64,000 nucleotides of DNA, from NCBI RefSeq assembly GCF_026151205.1, contig NC_087075.1:11888303-11952302 (forward strand), read 5' to 3'. A model generated the notes under the pieces. It was given only the letters and a program-made list of their open reading frames with translations, did not search any database and was not told the origin of the DNA. The stretch is from Bolinopsis microptera (taxonomy: Eukaryota; Ctenophora; Tentaculata; Lobata; Bolinopsidae). The position numbers were made by a program, and so were the translations under genes. Position 1 is the first letter of the stretch, and the number at the start of each line of letters is the position of its first letter. Positions 21,201 to 29,735 of the stretch are shown one piece after another.

Positions 21201-23060
21201 GATGTTAGCTTCTGTGATAATTTACGGGGGGAGCTACTGAAACATAGGAAATACGGTACATTATAAACTGTCGTCATAGTGATAGTGTTATTTTAAGAAA
21301 TTTTAAGGCATTTTCCTTTTATAATTTACTTTCGCTATCGAATTAGCTTTGCCTTTCACTTTCCCCTTCACTTTCCCTTTCATTTTCTCTTTCTTCAGTG
21401 CCAGTATTTGAACGGATGATCAGGTGTTCTGACGCTATCACCCAACAACTTTGTTTACAAACACTAGAGATGATAGCCCTTACTTCACCTGCAGCTATCA
21501 CAGCTCATACATCCTTTATTGCTGTGAGTTAACCTTTTAAATATTTTAGGAGACTTCAGAAACTTCGGAAGTTTTTGTGATTCAAAGGTCGACAATTTTG
21601 TTTGATTATAAGAATGTTTGAAATTAGAGTATTGATGATATCGGAACAGTTTTATATCACGTTAACTACTATCTCGCAGTTTATTATTTAGCTTTCAAGC
21701 AGTATATTATTTTGTTTTCTATATTCTTTCAGACTTTTACTTAAGTCTAGTTATACATTACTTTATCATATTTTGTCGAACTAAGGTGTAGTATTGCCAG
21801 ATCCCAGTTCATTTTGTAACGGAGTTTTATATTAACAGGAAACGATGTAACAGAGTCGATATATTTTAATGTTGCCATGGGGTGGCAAGTCCCTATACAT
21901 CGTGGTCCGGTAGTTTCATTGCGTCCTAATATGTGACTTATTTCAGCCGTTGTTAGCGAGCATCAGTAAAGGGTCTGACGTTCAAGTGAAGACGATATCA
22001 GCAAAACTTCTACTTTACTTCGTGGATAATACCGAGGTGATTATTTAATATTCAATAATTTAACTGATCATGGCCGGGTGGTGTAGTGGTAATTCACTCG
22101 CCTCCCAAGCGGAAGACCGGGGTTCAAACCCCGTCTGAGGCAGGCAGGCCAGGTCACCAAGCTGTGATTGGTACAGGATTTATCCTGGTAATTATGCTCG
22201 GAGGATATCAGTGACGCGATTCCCACTACAGTGTAAGCTGCAGTGTAGCTGTAAAGTCTACCGCCATTCGGAATGAGTGTGAACTTGCTTACCAGGCAAT
22301 CATGATTTCCGCTTGGTTCTCATCAGGTCTCTAAGAAAGCCAACAGTGTGCTGATATGCACTGTCATATGTACTTCCTAGAAGCAGCACACGGCCCATTT
22401 CGGACTTGCACGAGTTATAATTTTTTTTTTTTTTTTAACTGATCATAATATAATGTTTAACTAAGTTTTACTATTCAATATTCGCGATTGCATTACTAGA
22501 CAATTATAAATTGAACTTCAAACCTTGATTTACACATAGTTATAAAATCTTAATTTTTCAAAACCCAGACGATGAAAGATGTACTGAAGTGCAGTGTGGA
22601 CATTAAAGAAGTTCTGCTTAAACTGGTTACCAACCAGGATAATATTATGCAGTGTGTTGCCGCAAAGATCCTCTTTCTATTGGTGGAAAATGACAGGTAG
22701 TTATGGAAACTGGTGAATTATACGGTCAAATTTTTGTTCAGAATCTTTCAAAAGTCAACTGATAACCGCGTCAGCTGTTATTAATTGCAAGATAACAACA
22801 TTTGCTATCTGTGCAAAAACAACATTAAAAAAATCACTTATTCGCTGTTAAGCTAGCTAGCTTGCCGACCAGGTTGGATGATATAAGTCAATAACATAAT
22901 ATGCTATCATTCACTTATTCACATATTCACCAGGGAGTTGCTGTATGATGACAGAACTATGGATCTGGTCCAGTCTCTCAGAATAAACGCAGTTGACCAG
23001 GAGGCCTGGATGTTGAGTGACAAGATCCTGGTAATGAGGGACGGGGTTAGTGTACAGTAA
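259..23060 (+). CDS. Ubiquitin-like / multi-pass membrane / armadillo-repeat protein, 16 exons
   Basis: Exons assembled from GT-AG signals and phase: 259-319 (least certain), 1793-1959, 2098-2201, 2370-2454, 2555-2709, 2832-2916, 14507-14653, 14839-14915, 15051-15140, 18794-18893, 20787-20935, 21128-21255, 21399-21523, 21947-22036, 22569-22696, 22934-23060. The sum is 1,818 nt, exactly 606 codons, and every junction keeps frame. Exons 1-3 give a ubiquitin-like fold (FSIKFKG, GRTFVIS, DSIARLKANI, then DYGIIDSHVINMIPL, matching the ubiquitin strand-helix-strand order). Exons 5-7 give about four hydrophobic segments (VWIWALFVFGF; FAILALYF; LVISLFALAMF; FGFFVLATLLSW). Exons 9-16 read as ARM/HEAT-like helices (LQVLIDLALS, GYAIEAISELL, VKESLLAICQLCQ, CVAAKILFLLV). 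Exon 1 is supported by phase and by supplying the missing first beta strand, but a promoter near 1100-1200 with another first exon is possible. I do not recognise a named orthologue. A membrane-anchored adaptor role is inference. Confidence 0.72.
666..775. repeat. Perfect 55-bp tandem duplication
   Basis: Bases 666-720 are repeated without change at 721-775. Perfect identity in non-coding AT-rich DNA points to a recent duplication or an assembly artefact. Confidence 0.9.
1363..1383. repeat. Poly-G run of 21
   Basis: Twenty-one consecutive G followed by two CTTGGGG units (1384-1397). It can form a G-quadruplex on the + strand and its length is prone to sequencing error. Confidence 0.9.
3517..4536 (-). 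CDS. Membrane-anchored short-chain dehydrogenase/reductase (SDR16C-like), intronless
   Basis: A 339-residue uninterrupted frame. It shows the Rossmann cofactor loop TGTGQGLGKLIA (canonical TGxxxGxG), an acidic residue after the second strand (CVDINRA), which suggests NAD(H) preference, the NIAGI motif (NNAG position), a catalytic Ser in NVSSLGG and the YAASK catalytic Tyr/Lys pair. A hydrophobic stretch AGFLLLWAYDLVLETVYAIF precedes the Rossmann fold, as in the SDR16C group (RDH10, retinal dehydrogenase 2, HSD17B11/13), which sit in the ER or on lipid droplets and oxidise retinoids or steroids; the exact substrate cannot be read. A start at the internal Met of MSMISDF (residue 32) would fit the usual N-terminus better. 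The gene lies antisense within an intron of the ubiquitin-like/ARM gene and has no introns, so it may be a retrocopy. No stop or frameshift is present. Confidence 0.85.
   Translation of the reverse strand: MNLNINLIRYSLLKSISSRLESLEVSTRQVQMSMISDFQEVAGFLLLWAYDLVLETVYAIFRCRPRKQIVGENILITGTGQGLGKLIAGRLARDNNTLHCVDINRALNEESAAELRKRGECEVFTYTCDVGSKEGVRELGRQIKENVPHRHVSYLFNIAGIVSGKLFSDETEEQMERVIRVNLMGTMYLQKLVFNEMLENEGHIINVSSLGGITPGSRMSSYAASKFAVRGFTQAVQGELALLNIRNVKLTCVLPHVTKTGLFNNVQAKWPLIFPLLEPEWVADQIMVATQEERDQVILPKISLVFMLPEHLMSLRVWRSYCDLMGSHLMNTFVKIRPE
6836..7495. repeat. About 300-bp tandem repeats, 2.5 copies
   Basis: The block starting TTATAATAACTGATGTGACA and running into a TGTCTTGCCCC segment recurs at about 6841, 7119 and 7426. 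The accompanying block with TGTGACAAAATTAAC recurs at 6979 and 7280. Spacing is 279-307 bp, so these are diverged tandem units inside the TIR element. Confidence 0.75.
8005..9669 (+). CDS. Non-LTR retrotransposon reverse transcriptase, intact 554-residue frame
   Basis: Clear RT blocks occur in order: KSAGIDEISNEQLKYG (fingers), NNRGITLRSTISKLF, NQCGFRRNRSCIDQL, INFIDFKAAFDSINR (motif A with catalytic Asp), GTGQGDVQGPHIFNL (motif B, an unusual variant of the common RQG-C-LSP form), LDYADDIAG (motif C, YADD) and the thumb. The C-terminus has KRLRWFGHVSRM and a GRPRKS basic tail, as in LINE families widespread in cnidarians and other invertebrates. There is no endonuclease domain upstream, so a complete LINE would be 5'-truncated here, yet the RT has no stop or frameshift. 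The frame sits between the inverted repeats of the surrounding element, with motif repeats on both sides, and lies in the sense direction of the host intron. Confidence 0.9.
   Translation: MVICTHPINWTFKNLVKNGSKGSIFTPSHVYIKKLKNYKSAGIDEISNEQLKYGSPGLLPWLKDLFESVWKSEDIPNDWRKGIITIIPKKGDLTYCNNNRGITLRSTISKLFQIVLLKRLSNGLEKLLRENQCGFRRNRSCIDQLYSLHCIIHNCIEFNVPLYINFIDFKAAFDSINRDFIWKAFEHYGLPTKYINVFKAFFRATESAVRVNGELTRWFDVDSGTGQGDVQGPHIFNLVLNWGLELAEKFKNISRGFTLQYRQSSRQPEKCVIDLDYADDIAGMDDTVEGLQETTDNIAKYCGLGGLKMNAKKTEIMVIGKDTSQHPLPENRTIDITVDGNSAKQVTQFTYLGAKITSDGKIDKEISVRIGKATGAFNQLNNIWKNKNISINNKVRIYIAAVLTILTYGCEIWNTTQVQTRRLESFHQYCLRRILRVRWFHRVSNEDVLRRASITALADIITTKRLRWFGHVSRMPEDRLPNYLLEWKPKHGKRSRGRPRKSLNDVFIEDAEQRLDRYGLTIDCMRRLAADRKGWRNVTRRSCIIQSNDAVDAD
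10108..11196 (+). CDS. CR1-like LINE ORF1 protein with cysteine-rich zinc fingers
   Basis: About 362 residues from ATG 10108; an upstream GTG in the 5' repeat is in frame but an unlikely start. An N-terminal treble-clef/PHD-like finger is visible (CRLCLLGSHDCEE, later CHVCLEK). An acidic linker follows, then a CCCH-type cluster (CELFKKRACPHG, CYKFCDFGAKHQNGC, CLYWHPRICKF, CTFQH). A basic, glutamine- and proline-rich tail holds a short helix (LLKLIENMKAGFQEQI) that could oligomerise. ORF1 proteins of CR1-group LINEs bind element RNA; that role here is inferred from position and zinc fingers. Its last 109 nt overlap the start of ORF2 in a different frame, so ORF2 would need re-initiation or similar. 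Confidence 0.75.
   Translation: MPLFTCRLCLLGSHDCEEPKKKATSMSETNPKGFVWMCHVCLEKNELEDMLLSSNPPKQGSLKLIPKQALSASVDKLDTITESEENTGKSDHEIESEEEKAESSERISPRRGRDETRETRERNPNTSGHKKEQICELFKKRACPHGRTGKVLVDGKTCERSHPKRCYKFCDFGAKHQNGCKKGKKCLYWHPRICKFSIKNIRCEDDQCTFQHLVFTRNGPGHGKEEERETYRRVENTTEPYRRNALPKFSIASSGYTTYPPTINKPRVEIQEKKTAQDESFLLKLIENMKAGFQEQIDGLRNEIIIGRGKEVQRQPIPQQLNPTELPCHPTTRAFPGLHPPIPYPYMMAPQWFSQNFPPLSS
11088..14192 (+). pseudogene. CR1-like LINE ORF2 (endonuclease-RT) with one in-frame stop
   Basis: A single frame of about 1,035 codons is interrupted only by TAG at 12690-12692, between ADPLTLL and QESFSSGYIP; the reading frame is the same on both sides. The N-terminal part is an apurinic-type endonuclease (FIAITESWLKS, VVGDFNYPEIDW, SDHSLVEI). 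The C-terminal part is the RT (NYRPVSLTSHIIKTFERV, NQHGFRKKRSCMTQLL, VIYLDFAKAFDKVDH, SGVPQGTVLGPILFILYIND, FADDTKLIG). FADD plus the PQG-VLGP block is typical of the CR1/Jockey group. A CAG-to-TAG change would explain the stop. With one lesion in 3.1 kb, the insertion is young or the stop is polymorphic. Confidence 0.85.
15461..18726. mobile_element. 3.3-kb foldback (long inverted-repeat) element
   Basis: The left arm starts at CTCCAGTAGCAGGGAGG (15461) and the right arm ends with its reverse complement at 18726. The arms are about 1.4-1.7 kb and near-identical, meeting around a short unpaired centre near 16,830-17,060. The arms contain an internal unit (marked by CTGTGGAGCCACGCCC and its complement) present twice in the left arm (about 15590, 15925) and three times in the right (about 17900, 18245, 18590), so the right arm carries an extra about 350-bp copy. 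There is no coding frame. It lies in intron 9 of the ubiquitin-like/ARM gene. Confidence 0.88.
18894..20786 (+). other. Intron 10 of the ubiquitin-like/ARM gene
   Basis: Apart from the inverted-repeat element at 19002-20468, this intron is AT-rich with no further signal; 20469-20786 has no recognisable feature before the TTTCAG acceptor at 20781-20786. Confidence 0.5.
19002..20468. mobile_element. 1.47-kb TIR element with ten copies of a 15-bp motif
   Basis: Bases 19002-19027 are the exact reverse complement of 20443-20468 (26 of 26). The motif GCCTTACAAAATGAC, or its complement GTCATTTTGTRAGGC, occurs ten times. The left three (19013, 19196, 19364) point one way; the right seven (19544, 19899, 19922, 20068, 20091, 20426, 20443) point the other. 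The outermost copies lie inside the TIRs. No coding frame is convincing. This is a non-autonomous DNA-transposon-like element of a family I do not recognise. Confidence 0.85.
22062..22446 (+). mobile_element. tRNA-Gly(CCC)-derived SINE with target-site duplication
   Basis: From 22072 the sequence follows a glycine tRNA: A box in GGTGTAGTGGTAA, anticodon loop CTCCCAA (anticodon CCC) and B box GGTTCAAACCC. A tRNA-unrelated body of about 290 bp follows and ends in T16 (22421-22436). The element is flanked by AACTGATCAT at 22062-22071 and 22437-22446, a perfect 10-bp duplication, so the insertion is fairly recent. It lies in the intron between host exons 14 and 15. Confidence 0.92.
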
Positions 23061-23160
23061 AACTCCGATTTACTGCACCCCGATATACTGCAGCTGTTTT
23101 CTTCCCCAAAGCCAAACTCCGCGGAAAATCGGGGGTTAGTGACACAAGATAACCGCTCCA
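23055..23160. repeat. Dispersed repeat starting CAGTAAAACTCCGATTTACT, overlaps host stop codon
   Basis: The CAGTAAAACTCCG start resembles the ends of pogo/Tigger-type elements, and a related stretch occurs at 27367-27425 (AGTAAAATCGCGATTTACTG) and, more loosely, at 35535-35600. The final Gln and TAA stop of the ubiquitin-like/ARM gene lie in this start. The family assignment is tentative; no second terminus was found. Confidence 0.4.
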
Positions 23161-24540
23161 CTCTGATGACTGTGATCACTACTATTATATGAGTTTTCTT
23201 TACGGAGACAACAAATTACTTTTTGCGTTCAGTAGCCCCCGTGAAAAGCTAAGGTATAGAGTGATTACTCAGTAAGAGTAGAGAACGCTTAAGTTCCACT
23301 TTTTGCATGTCGAGTAGATTTGCGATGCCTCATATAGACTACTGAGATACAGTATGGTTTGCTGTGCTACTTTAGATACATACCCAACAATATTATATTC
23401 ATTGTTAGCTTTTTATTGATTTGATATTTGACCCAGAATTGAGTTTACAATTAGTAGTCGTTTGCAACCATGATTTTTATTCTTATTTATAAAGTTTATT
23501 TTAATATTTTATAGACTGTTGTATTTTTAAATGAGAAATTGACTGGCGAATTAATCAATTAGAACTGTGACTGTGTCAGATCAGGCTTAATTGAAATATG
23601 AGTTGTAAATAATAAATTGTAGATTAAACTAACATATTTCTATTTAATGTAGCTGATATTGAAGTCTTTAATTTGTTTTTGATAATTTTCAAGGGGACCA
23701 GAGATCAGAATTATAGATATTGGAAGAATGAATAATCATAGCAAGTGTCAGCAGACCAGTTGGAAACAATTTGGTATCTGGAAACATCTTGATTGAAAAT
23801 TGCAAGACTTTTCCTAAGCTAATTAAAGTAAAAATAAAACATTACTTACTTTAAGATAAAAACAATACTTCTACTATTACTGACATATAAATTTTGATAT
23901 ACCTAAAGCTAAACAGATTTAAAGATATAAATTAATTCAATTTAAAACGTTTGATAAAAAGACAAAAATCCACTAACAGTAATACTTCTATCAATTGCCG
24001 TTATAAACGGAAAACAAGTCAAAATTCCCTTTAAAAGCTCAATTGTTTAATCAAAGTCCTGCTTCCAGCTGGAAATTCGGATGGTTGTATGGATTAAAAC
24101 ATTTTGGCGGATACGTTGTATTCGCATTATCTGTTAATAAGTATTGTCAAAACAATAGCTGGATTTATTATTTAATTATTTATTTAGGTTATACCAGTTC
24201 AATTAACTCATTAAATATCATAATTGTGGCACTCTAGGGGCAGTATGAACCGCATTAACAGTCATCACTCCAAAGACCAGTCGACAAAAACCCTCCTCTC
24301 GTCTGAAGATAAGAAGGCACTAAAAAGTTCAAATAAAAAATGCATCAATAGCATCATCATCATATTCCCTCAACAACATCACACTGAAATTCTTAAGACA
24401 TTCCAGTTGTAGTTCTGAGAAACTGAGGTTGGGCTGAATCTCTCTCAGGTTTTGCAATGCCTGTAACAGTGATGATTATTTAACCGTTTTTTATAATTAT
24501 AATTAATAACAGTGCAGATAAATAAGCTGATACCTATATT
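23161..24540. other. Intergenic, no gene seen
   Basis: AT-rich sequence downstream of the ubiquitin-like/ARM gene. AATAATAAA at about 23609 could serve its polyadenylation. No frame here shows a coding signature. Confidence 0.4.
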
Positions 24541-24686
24541 ATGTGGATTCTGGTGGGGAGGCGAAGCATTTGACACGTGACAGTGATTCTGGGGCTTGAT
24601 TGGTAAATGCTCAATGGTGGATGCTGATTGGCTAATTACTGTCAAGTGTCAAAATATATGATTCACCTCCCCACCAGAATCCACAT
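24541..24686. mobile_element. 146-bp MITE
   Basis: Bases 24541-24565 (ATGTGGATTCTGGTGGGGAG then GCGAA) pair with 24662-24686 with one mismatch over 25 bp. Further inside, TTGACACGTGACAG and its approximate complement CTGTCAAGTGTCAA extend the hairpin. It is too short to encode anything. Confidence 0.8.
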
Positions 24687-24701
24687 CTTTACAGTATACA
24701 A

Positions 24702-24795
24702 TAAACATACATACATACATTGTACACATTGTATACATTGATTACATTGTATACTGTATACTGTATACTGTATACGCTGTATACAATGTATACGT
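24702..24795. repeat. TATACTG / ACAT microsatellite cluster
   Basis: CATA units are followed by repeats of TGTATAC (GTATACTGTATACTGTATAC), which are self-complementary and may form cruciforms. Confidence 0.8.
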
Positions 24796-25267
24796 TACCT
24801 GTTTAACAGAGAAACTGTGATTGCTCATCAAATAACATGCCATCAGAACTGCACTTCTGCAGGCTTTACTGTAGCTCCTTATAAACGTCTTGCCTGTATA
24901 TAATACGATTAGTAAGTTAGCTACTTATTATAGGACGTGTAACTAGAGGAAATGCTACTGTATAGTTTATGCCCTAGATCAGACATCACTTGAGGGTTCA
25001 CAAAAGAGCGCATCCTTATTGGCAGAAAAATGTATCTTTGATGCAGATAATAAGAAATAAGTTTGTCTCTAAACTAAGCCTTATTACTAATTATCCAATT
25101 CTAATTATATTTTATTATTATTCCCTAACCGCCGTTGTCGAACGTTTCCTCAATAAACTCCAGAGCTATGGATATCTGAGCCATGTTTGGGGGAACTTTA
25201 CTGTTTGGTGTGTGGAACTCAAGATGTTTCCTTCCGTTCCTGGTCCACCTGGTGAGCAGTTAGTTAA

Positions 25268-25657
25268 GGTGTGGTGTGGTGTGGTGTGGTGTGGTGTGGT
25301 GTGGTGTGGTGTGGTGTGGTGTGGTGTGGTGTGGTGTGGTGTGGTGTGGTGTGGTGTGGTGTGGTGTGGTGTGGTGTGGTGTGGTGTGGTGTGGTGTGGT
25401 GTGGTGTGGTGTGGTGTGGTGTGGTGTGGTGTGGTGTGGTGTGGTGTGGTGTGGTGTGGTGTGGTGTGGTGTGGTGTGGTGTGGTGTGGTGTGGTGTGGT
25501 GTGGTGTGGTGTGGTGTGGTGTGGTGTGGTGTGGTGTGGTGTGGTGTGGTGTGGTGTGGTGTGGTGTGGTGTGGTGTGGTGTGGTGTGGTGTGGTGTGGT
25601 GTGGTGTGGTGTGGTGTGGTGTGGTGTGGTGTGGTGTGGTGTTGTGTGGTGTGGCGA
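25268..25657. repeat. GGTGT pentanucleotide array, about 78 copies
   Basis: The GGTGT unit repeats almost without error for about 390 bp and decays at the right end (GTTGTG, GGCGAG). Because the period is five, the three + strand frames read the same five-residue cycle (V-V-W-C-G) with no stop, so long frames here are an artefact of the repeat. Confidence 0.95.
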
Positions 25658-28277
25658 GGTGAGAGAGTGTTCTCTTAATCTAACCTGTGTTCTTTGTAAT
25701 AAGTATGCTGACAAGGCATGTTAAAGGAAATAACAGATGCATAATTCCCAGTGTTTTGAGATTGCTGGCTAGGACTGAAGTACACTATGTCGTCATCTAT
25801 AAAGGTTTTTGCAAGGGTTGTTATCGTGCTCGCGTTGGATTCTTTTCTTTTAATGCTGAAAATTGGATTCGGTTAATCGTTAGTCAACTATTTTGTCGGA
25901 AACTATCAAGCGAATGAATAAAAAGTTATGTTAAAAGTAAGGTGTTTAAAATCGTTGCTTTTTTATAGGATTTTCATTTCTCATCATGTTCAAGTTTGAC
26001 GCACACTCAAAAGTAAATTAGTTAATTGCATCATTAGCCTATAATTAACCAGTATAACTAATTAATTAATTACTTAGATTGATGATGAAAGTTGCCCGAA
26101 TCAATAAGTCCGGAGGGTAACAGGGTAGTAATACTGCTTAAAGAGCAAACAGAATCCTTCTTATAGAACTGTTTTTTCTCTGATAAGTAATCCTCCTCCT
26201 CCTCCTCGTTCTCCAAGCTAATCATAACGTGTAACTCTTGTAACTCTTACTACGATTATTACTTTAAATAAAGCCGACAAATTTAAACAAGGAAACATGA
26301 CAGAAAAACAAACTTGTAAGATATACCCATAGCATTTACTATCGGTATAATATTTTACTATTAGTAGGACTACAAGCGTGATAGTACTGAGTTAAACTAT
26401 ATTCTACCGTTCCTTTTCTGGAGACAAAGGTTCATTGAAGCGAGGAACTTGCCCAAATGAGGGTGGTATGGAATCTGGTGAAACGTAGCAGAAGTAAAGA
26501 ATCACAGCTGGAATCATTGCTGTAGTGTATTGCGGCTTCTCTTGCAGGAAGCCTCTTAATACAATACATCAATCACCAAAGATATTTGTCTGTGTTCTGT
26601 GTTGTATTAAATTATGCCTTTCAGATAATTTCGGTTCAGTTTTATCAATTTTAAGATTATAAAGTTATAAACGATAAGAATCGAGTTTGGGATTCGATTT
26701 GATAGTCACTTGCTCCAAAAACAGTACATTGCAAGACAAAATTGTATTGACAATTTACTACAAAGGCTGCCAAGTATATTCATAGAAAGATACAAATTAG
26801 ACGAATTATTCGCTACTACTGCCAGAATAGAAAATTTGGACTAAATTAGAGCAAAATTGGGCAGGTTTTCAAGCATGAAATGTTATTAATTATATCAAGG
26901 TACATACGTAATAGCCTGCACTGCTTCGCTTCACAAGACTCAATTAGCCGTATTAAATTCCAATTATTGAGAAGCTAGCAGAATTCTTCCAGAATGGATC
27001 GTTAGATCAACACAGTACAAATAGCTTTATTTACCGCTAACATCACTTTTTTATAATTATTGTTTTAAACATTTCTGCTGTTGTCAGCTTAATTTTGAAG
27101 CATTTGATAATTAACTTGAATCAATATAAACTCGATGTGAACACACGTTGAAAGCCGCACAATGCATTATAATTATACAAATTTACAAAGTCACTCACAG
27201 CACAGCGAGCGTTCATGAAGTAAGGCCACGTCTATTTTACGGTTGGTTTTTACTGCCGAGGCTGAGGTTTTGTATTTGTATGAGAAAAAGCAGCTTGGCT
27301 ATTTCAAATCAGCAGGATGCTCAATGCTTCTACGGTAAAAATAAACAAATCAAAAAAACCATGTAGAGTAAAATCGCGATTTACTGCGGACTTTGCGGTT
27401 ACGGGAAAGGAAACAACCGCAGTAAATTAATGTAAGTATAATAGTAAAGATCATCTTGACACGAACACACGCACAAGCATATAAACCAACAAGGCTATTT
27501 GCTATTATCAGCAACTATCAGACTATGAGTACTATAGCCCCTCGTTTATTAGTCCGTCACATGTAATCTCATTAACCGTGCGATATTATCTGTATATAAT
27601 TATAGCATAATGAACGGTAAACAATGAACCACACAGTACTGTTCCCCTGCGTGCAATGAACAATGTGCAACTACAATACACCGATCACAACATCTGCTCA
27701 GGTGACACAAGCATTCCTCAGTGTTGTGACTTTGTAAGCACAAGATATATACTTGACAATACCACCCACACCATACTGAGGGTGTGATCGTATTGTTTGA
27801 AGTGTGTACCAATTATAATGCATGTGTTGTGAGACGCCTGCACGGAGTATTGCCTTTAATTAATTAATTAATTGAACACGTGTCAGACTGTTTTATTTTT
27901 AATTCACCAGTGAAGCGAATATTAACAATTAAAGTTTAAAATTGAAGCTTAAAACTTACAGTTACGCGTTAATGACGATGGTACAGTTAAAATAACAAAG
28001 GCGTTTTAGTAAAGTGTAAGTTAAACGATTTATAAACTTTTACTTGTACGATAAGAAATATGACTTGTATAATGTTTTCAATTTATCGCGGTCAGCTTTA
28101 CGTCAGCTGCCATTTAAACATCAATTTAAATGTTGAGAGGAATTATATCGTGGTTGAATTTTTGTGTATTAAGAATGAAATGACGCACAATTATTATATG
28201 ACACCAAAAGCTGGTTTACTTTCAACTTTCAAGTTGAATTCCTTTTAAATTACAATTTAGTCATACTACTTGCCAGT
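25658..28277. other. Intergenic, AT-rich, mostly featureless
   Basis: Visible items are a short CCT run (26191-26205), a TTAA microsatellite (27857-27872), a copy of the CGATTTACTGCGG dispersed repeat at 27367-27425 and the weak exon candidate at 26404-26560. I find no other supportable gene. Confidence 0.4.
26404..26560 (-). other. Possible terminal coding exon
   Basis: On the - strand, about 50 codons ending in TAG (26404-26406) read with protein-like composition: a hydrophobic stretch (TTAMIPAVILYFCYV) and then a proline-rich polar tail (SPPSFGQVPRF-like, ending SPEKER). It could be the last exon of a membrane protein or chance. No partner exons were found upstream. Confidence 0.2.
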
Positions 28278-28448
28278 GATTTAGTCTTATGGGAACCTAC
28301 GCACGGTAGAGCACAGCAAGGCCGACCAAGACAAAGCTACTTGTCTATGTTACTGAAGGAAGTTGGGACAAACTCTAAAGAGGAACTGCGAACCCTGATG
28401 CGGGACAGGGATATATGGAGGGGGTTTTCTGGCGTAGATCGGACTTAG
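28278..28448 (+). pseudogene. 3' end of a LINE reverse-transcriptase gene
   Basis: The frame reads LWEPTHGRAQQGRPRQSYLS and later ELRTLMRDRDIWRG before TAG at 28446-28448. This is the C-terminal tail typical of LINE RTs with the GRP-basic motif and MxDRxxWR ending. Nothing of the RT core is present, so it is a 5'-truncated copy. A TAG-TAG-TAG-TCAT tail follows. Confidence 0.75.
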
Positions 28449-28818
28449 CTCCGACATAGTAGTAGTAGTCATACTCATAGTCATGCTCAAGTCATACTCA
28501 TAGTGGCTTGAAAAAGCGTCGTCCAACATCTCAAAGAAACTGAATTAGATTCATAATTGCACATAATCGTGTTTTCATCTACTGGCTTCATAAGTGGTGA
28601 ACAGTCCAAATTATAAAGAAGAAGAAAAAAGTAAAAATAGAAAATACAGACAAAATCTAAAAACAAAACGGGAGAACACACTACAATTACACTACTACAC
28701 GTGTATTCAATATTGGCAACAAAACTTTTACTTATTTATACAAAATATTGAAAATGCACTAATAAGTAGCTACTCCAGTTCCGCCAAGTAATAAGCTAAC
28801 AAGTTCATTCCGGCTGAG
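28449..28818. other. No gene seen
   Basis: AT-rich stretch between a LINE tail and a minisatellite; short TCATACTCATAG repeats at 28470-28502 may belong to the LINE tail. Confidence 0.3.
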
Positions 28819-28908
28819 CCGTGGTAATACCATTGGTATGCAGTGTTGCCATGGTAATACCATTGGTATGCAGTGTTGCCATGGTAATACCATTGGTATG
28901 CAACGTTG
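28819..28908. repeat. 30-bp tandem repeat, three copies, with X-box-like core
   Basis: The unit CCATGGTAATACCATTGGTA followed by TGCAGTGTTG repeats three times with few changes. Each junction contains GTTGCCATGGTAAT, close to the RFX X-box consensus. Confidence 0.85.
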
Positions 28909-29582
28909 TAATGCAATATAAATATAGAGCCTGTAGGAGTATTTTTGGGTATTTTGATATTGCCAATGTGATATATAGTTTGATACCGTACTAAATTAAG
29001 CATTGCTGTTGAAAGTTTCCAGTTAATGACTTCCAGATGTTGCCGAACCTTGAAGTTTTCGGGTTACATTATAGGAGGTTATTTGACCGGATCACGGATA
29101 TTGCGTGAACGGGAATAATTTTAACAGAAATCAAAATGAACGAGCAAAGGCATTCAAAACCTTTAGAAATCCAAAAATTTGTCAAGTAAGTGGTGGTTAC
29201 ACAATACACAAAGGTATTTAAATCCTGTTTACACCTGTGAGAATGTATAATTACAAGCAATTCCCAGAATAGCTCAGGTACTGAGTGTGTGTACTGTCCA
29301 GCCTAGATGGAACCTGTTACGCTACACAAAACTGCGGAGGAATTTTAAACTCAAAAAATTGCTGGCATGTTCACCTTTCCGGCAAGAGGTATGAGCACTT
29401 TAAAATAAAACCTGATAAATTTTAAAGGGGTTATACTTAAAGTCATTCATATTAATCAGTACACGTTTTATACTAGGAGTAAGGGATATTTTTTGTAATT
29501 TTAATTCCGTTATTTCTCAGAGTTAGCAGCTGTCTAAACCGCACCCACCATGTTGGACGTCTGAAGAACAATCCCTGTCGGT
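28909..29582. other. No gene seen
   Basis: AT-rich sequence without coding character or recognised repeats. Confidence 0.3.
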
Positions 29583-29588
29583 GACTCA

Positions 29589-29735
29589 GTACCTGGTTTC
29601 AGAACCTGGTCTCAGTACCTGGTCTCAGTACCTGGTCTCAGAACCTAGTCTCAGAACCTGGTCTCAGAACCTGGTCTCAAAACCTAGTCTCAGTACCTGG
29701 TCTCAGAACCTGGTCTCAGAATCTGGTCGCAGAAG
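29589..29735. repeat. 15-bp minisatellite, about ten copies
   Basis: The unit ACCTGGTCTCAGAAC, with variants ACCTGGTCTCAGTAC and ACCTAGTCTCAGAAC, repeats about ten times. The period is a multiple of three, so it reads as an open frame, but no gene context supports coding. Confidence 0.85.

Noticed and set aside
22072-22144. Functional tRNA-Gly gene
   Set aside because: The A and B boxes are present, but the acceptor stem does not close and the tRNA part continues into a body with a T-run tail and target-site duplication, so it is a SINE head.
24702-24795. CRISPR-like spaced repeats
   Set aside because: The units are short simple repeats without unique spacers in a eukaryotic genome.
25268-25657. 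Long open frames of V-V-W-C-G and T-T-P-H-H repeats
   Set aside because: They follow from a pentanucleotide array; every frame is open on both strands and no splice, start or domain context supports coding.
27600-27812. 70-codon - strand frame rich in Cys and His
   Set aside because: Cysteines show no regular zinc-finger spacing and no flanking exons were found.
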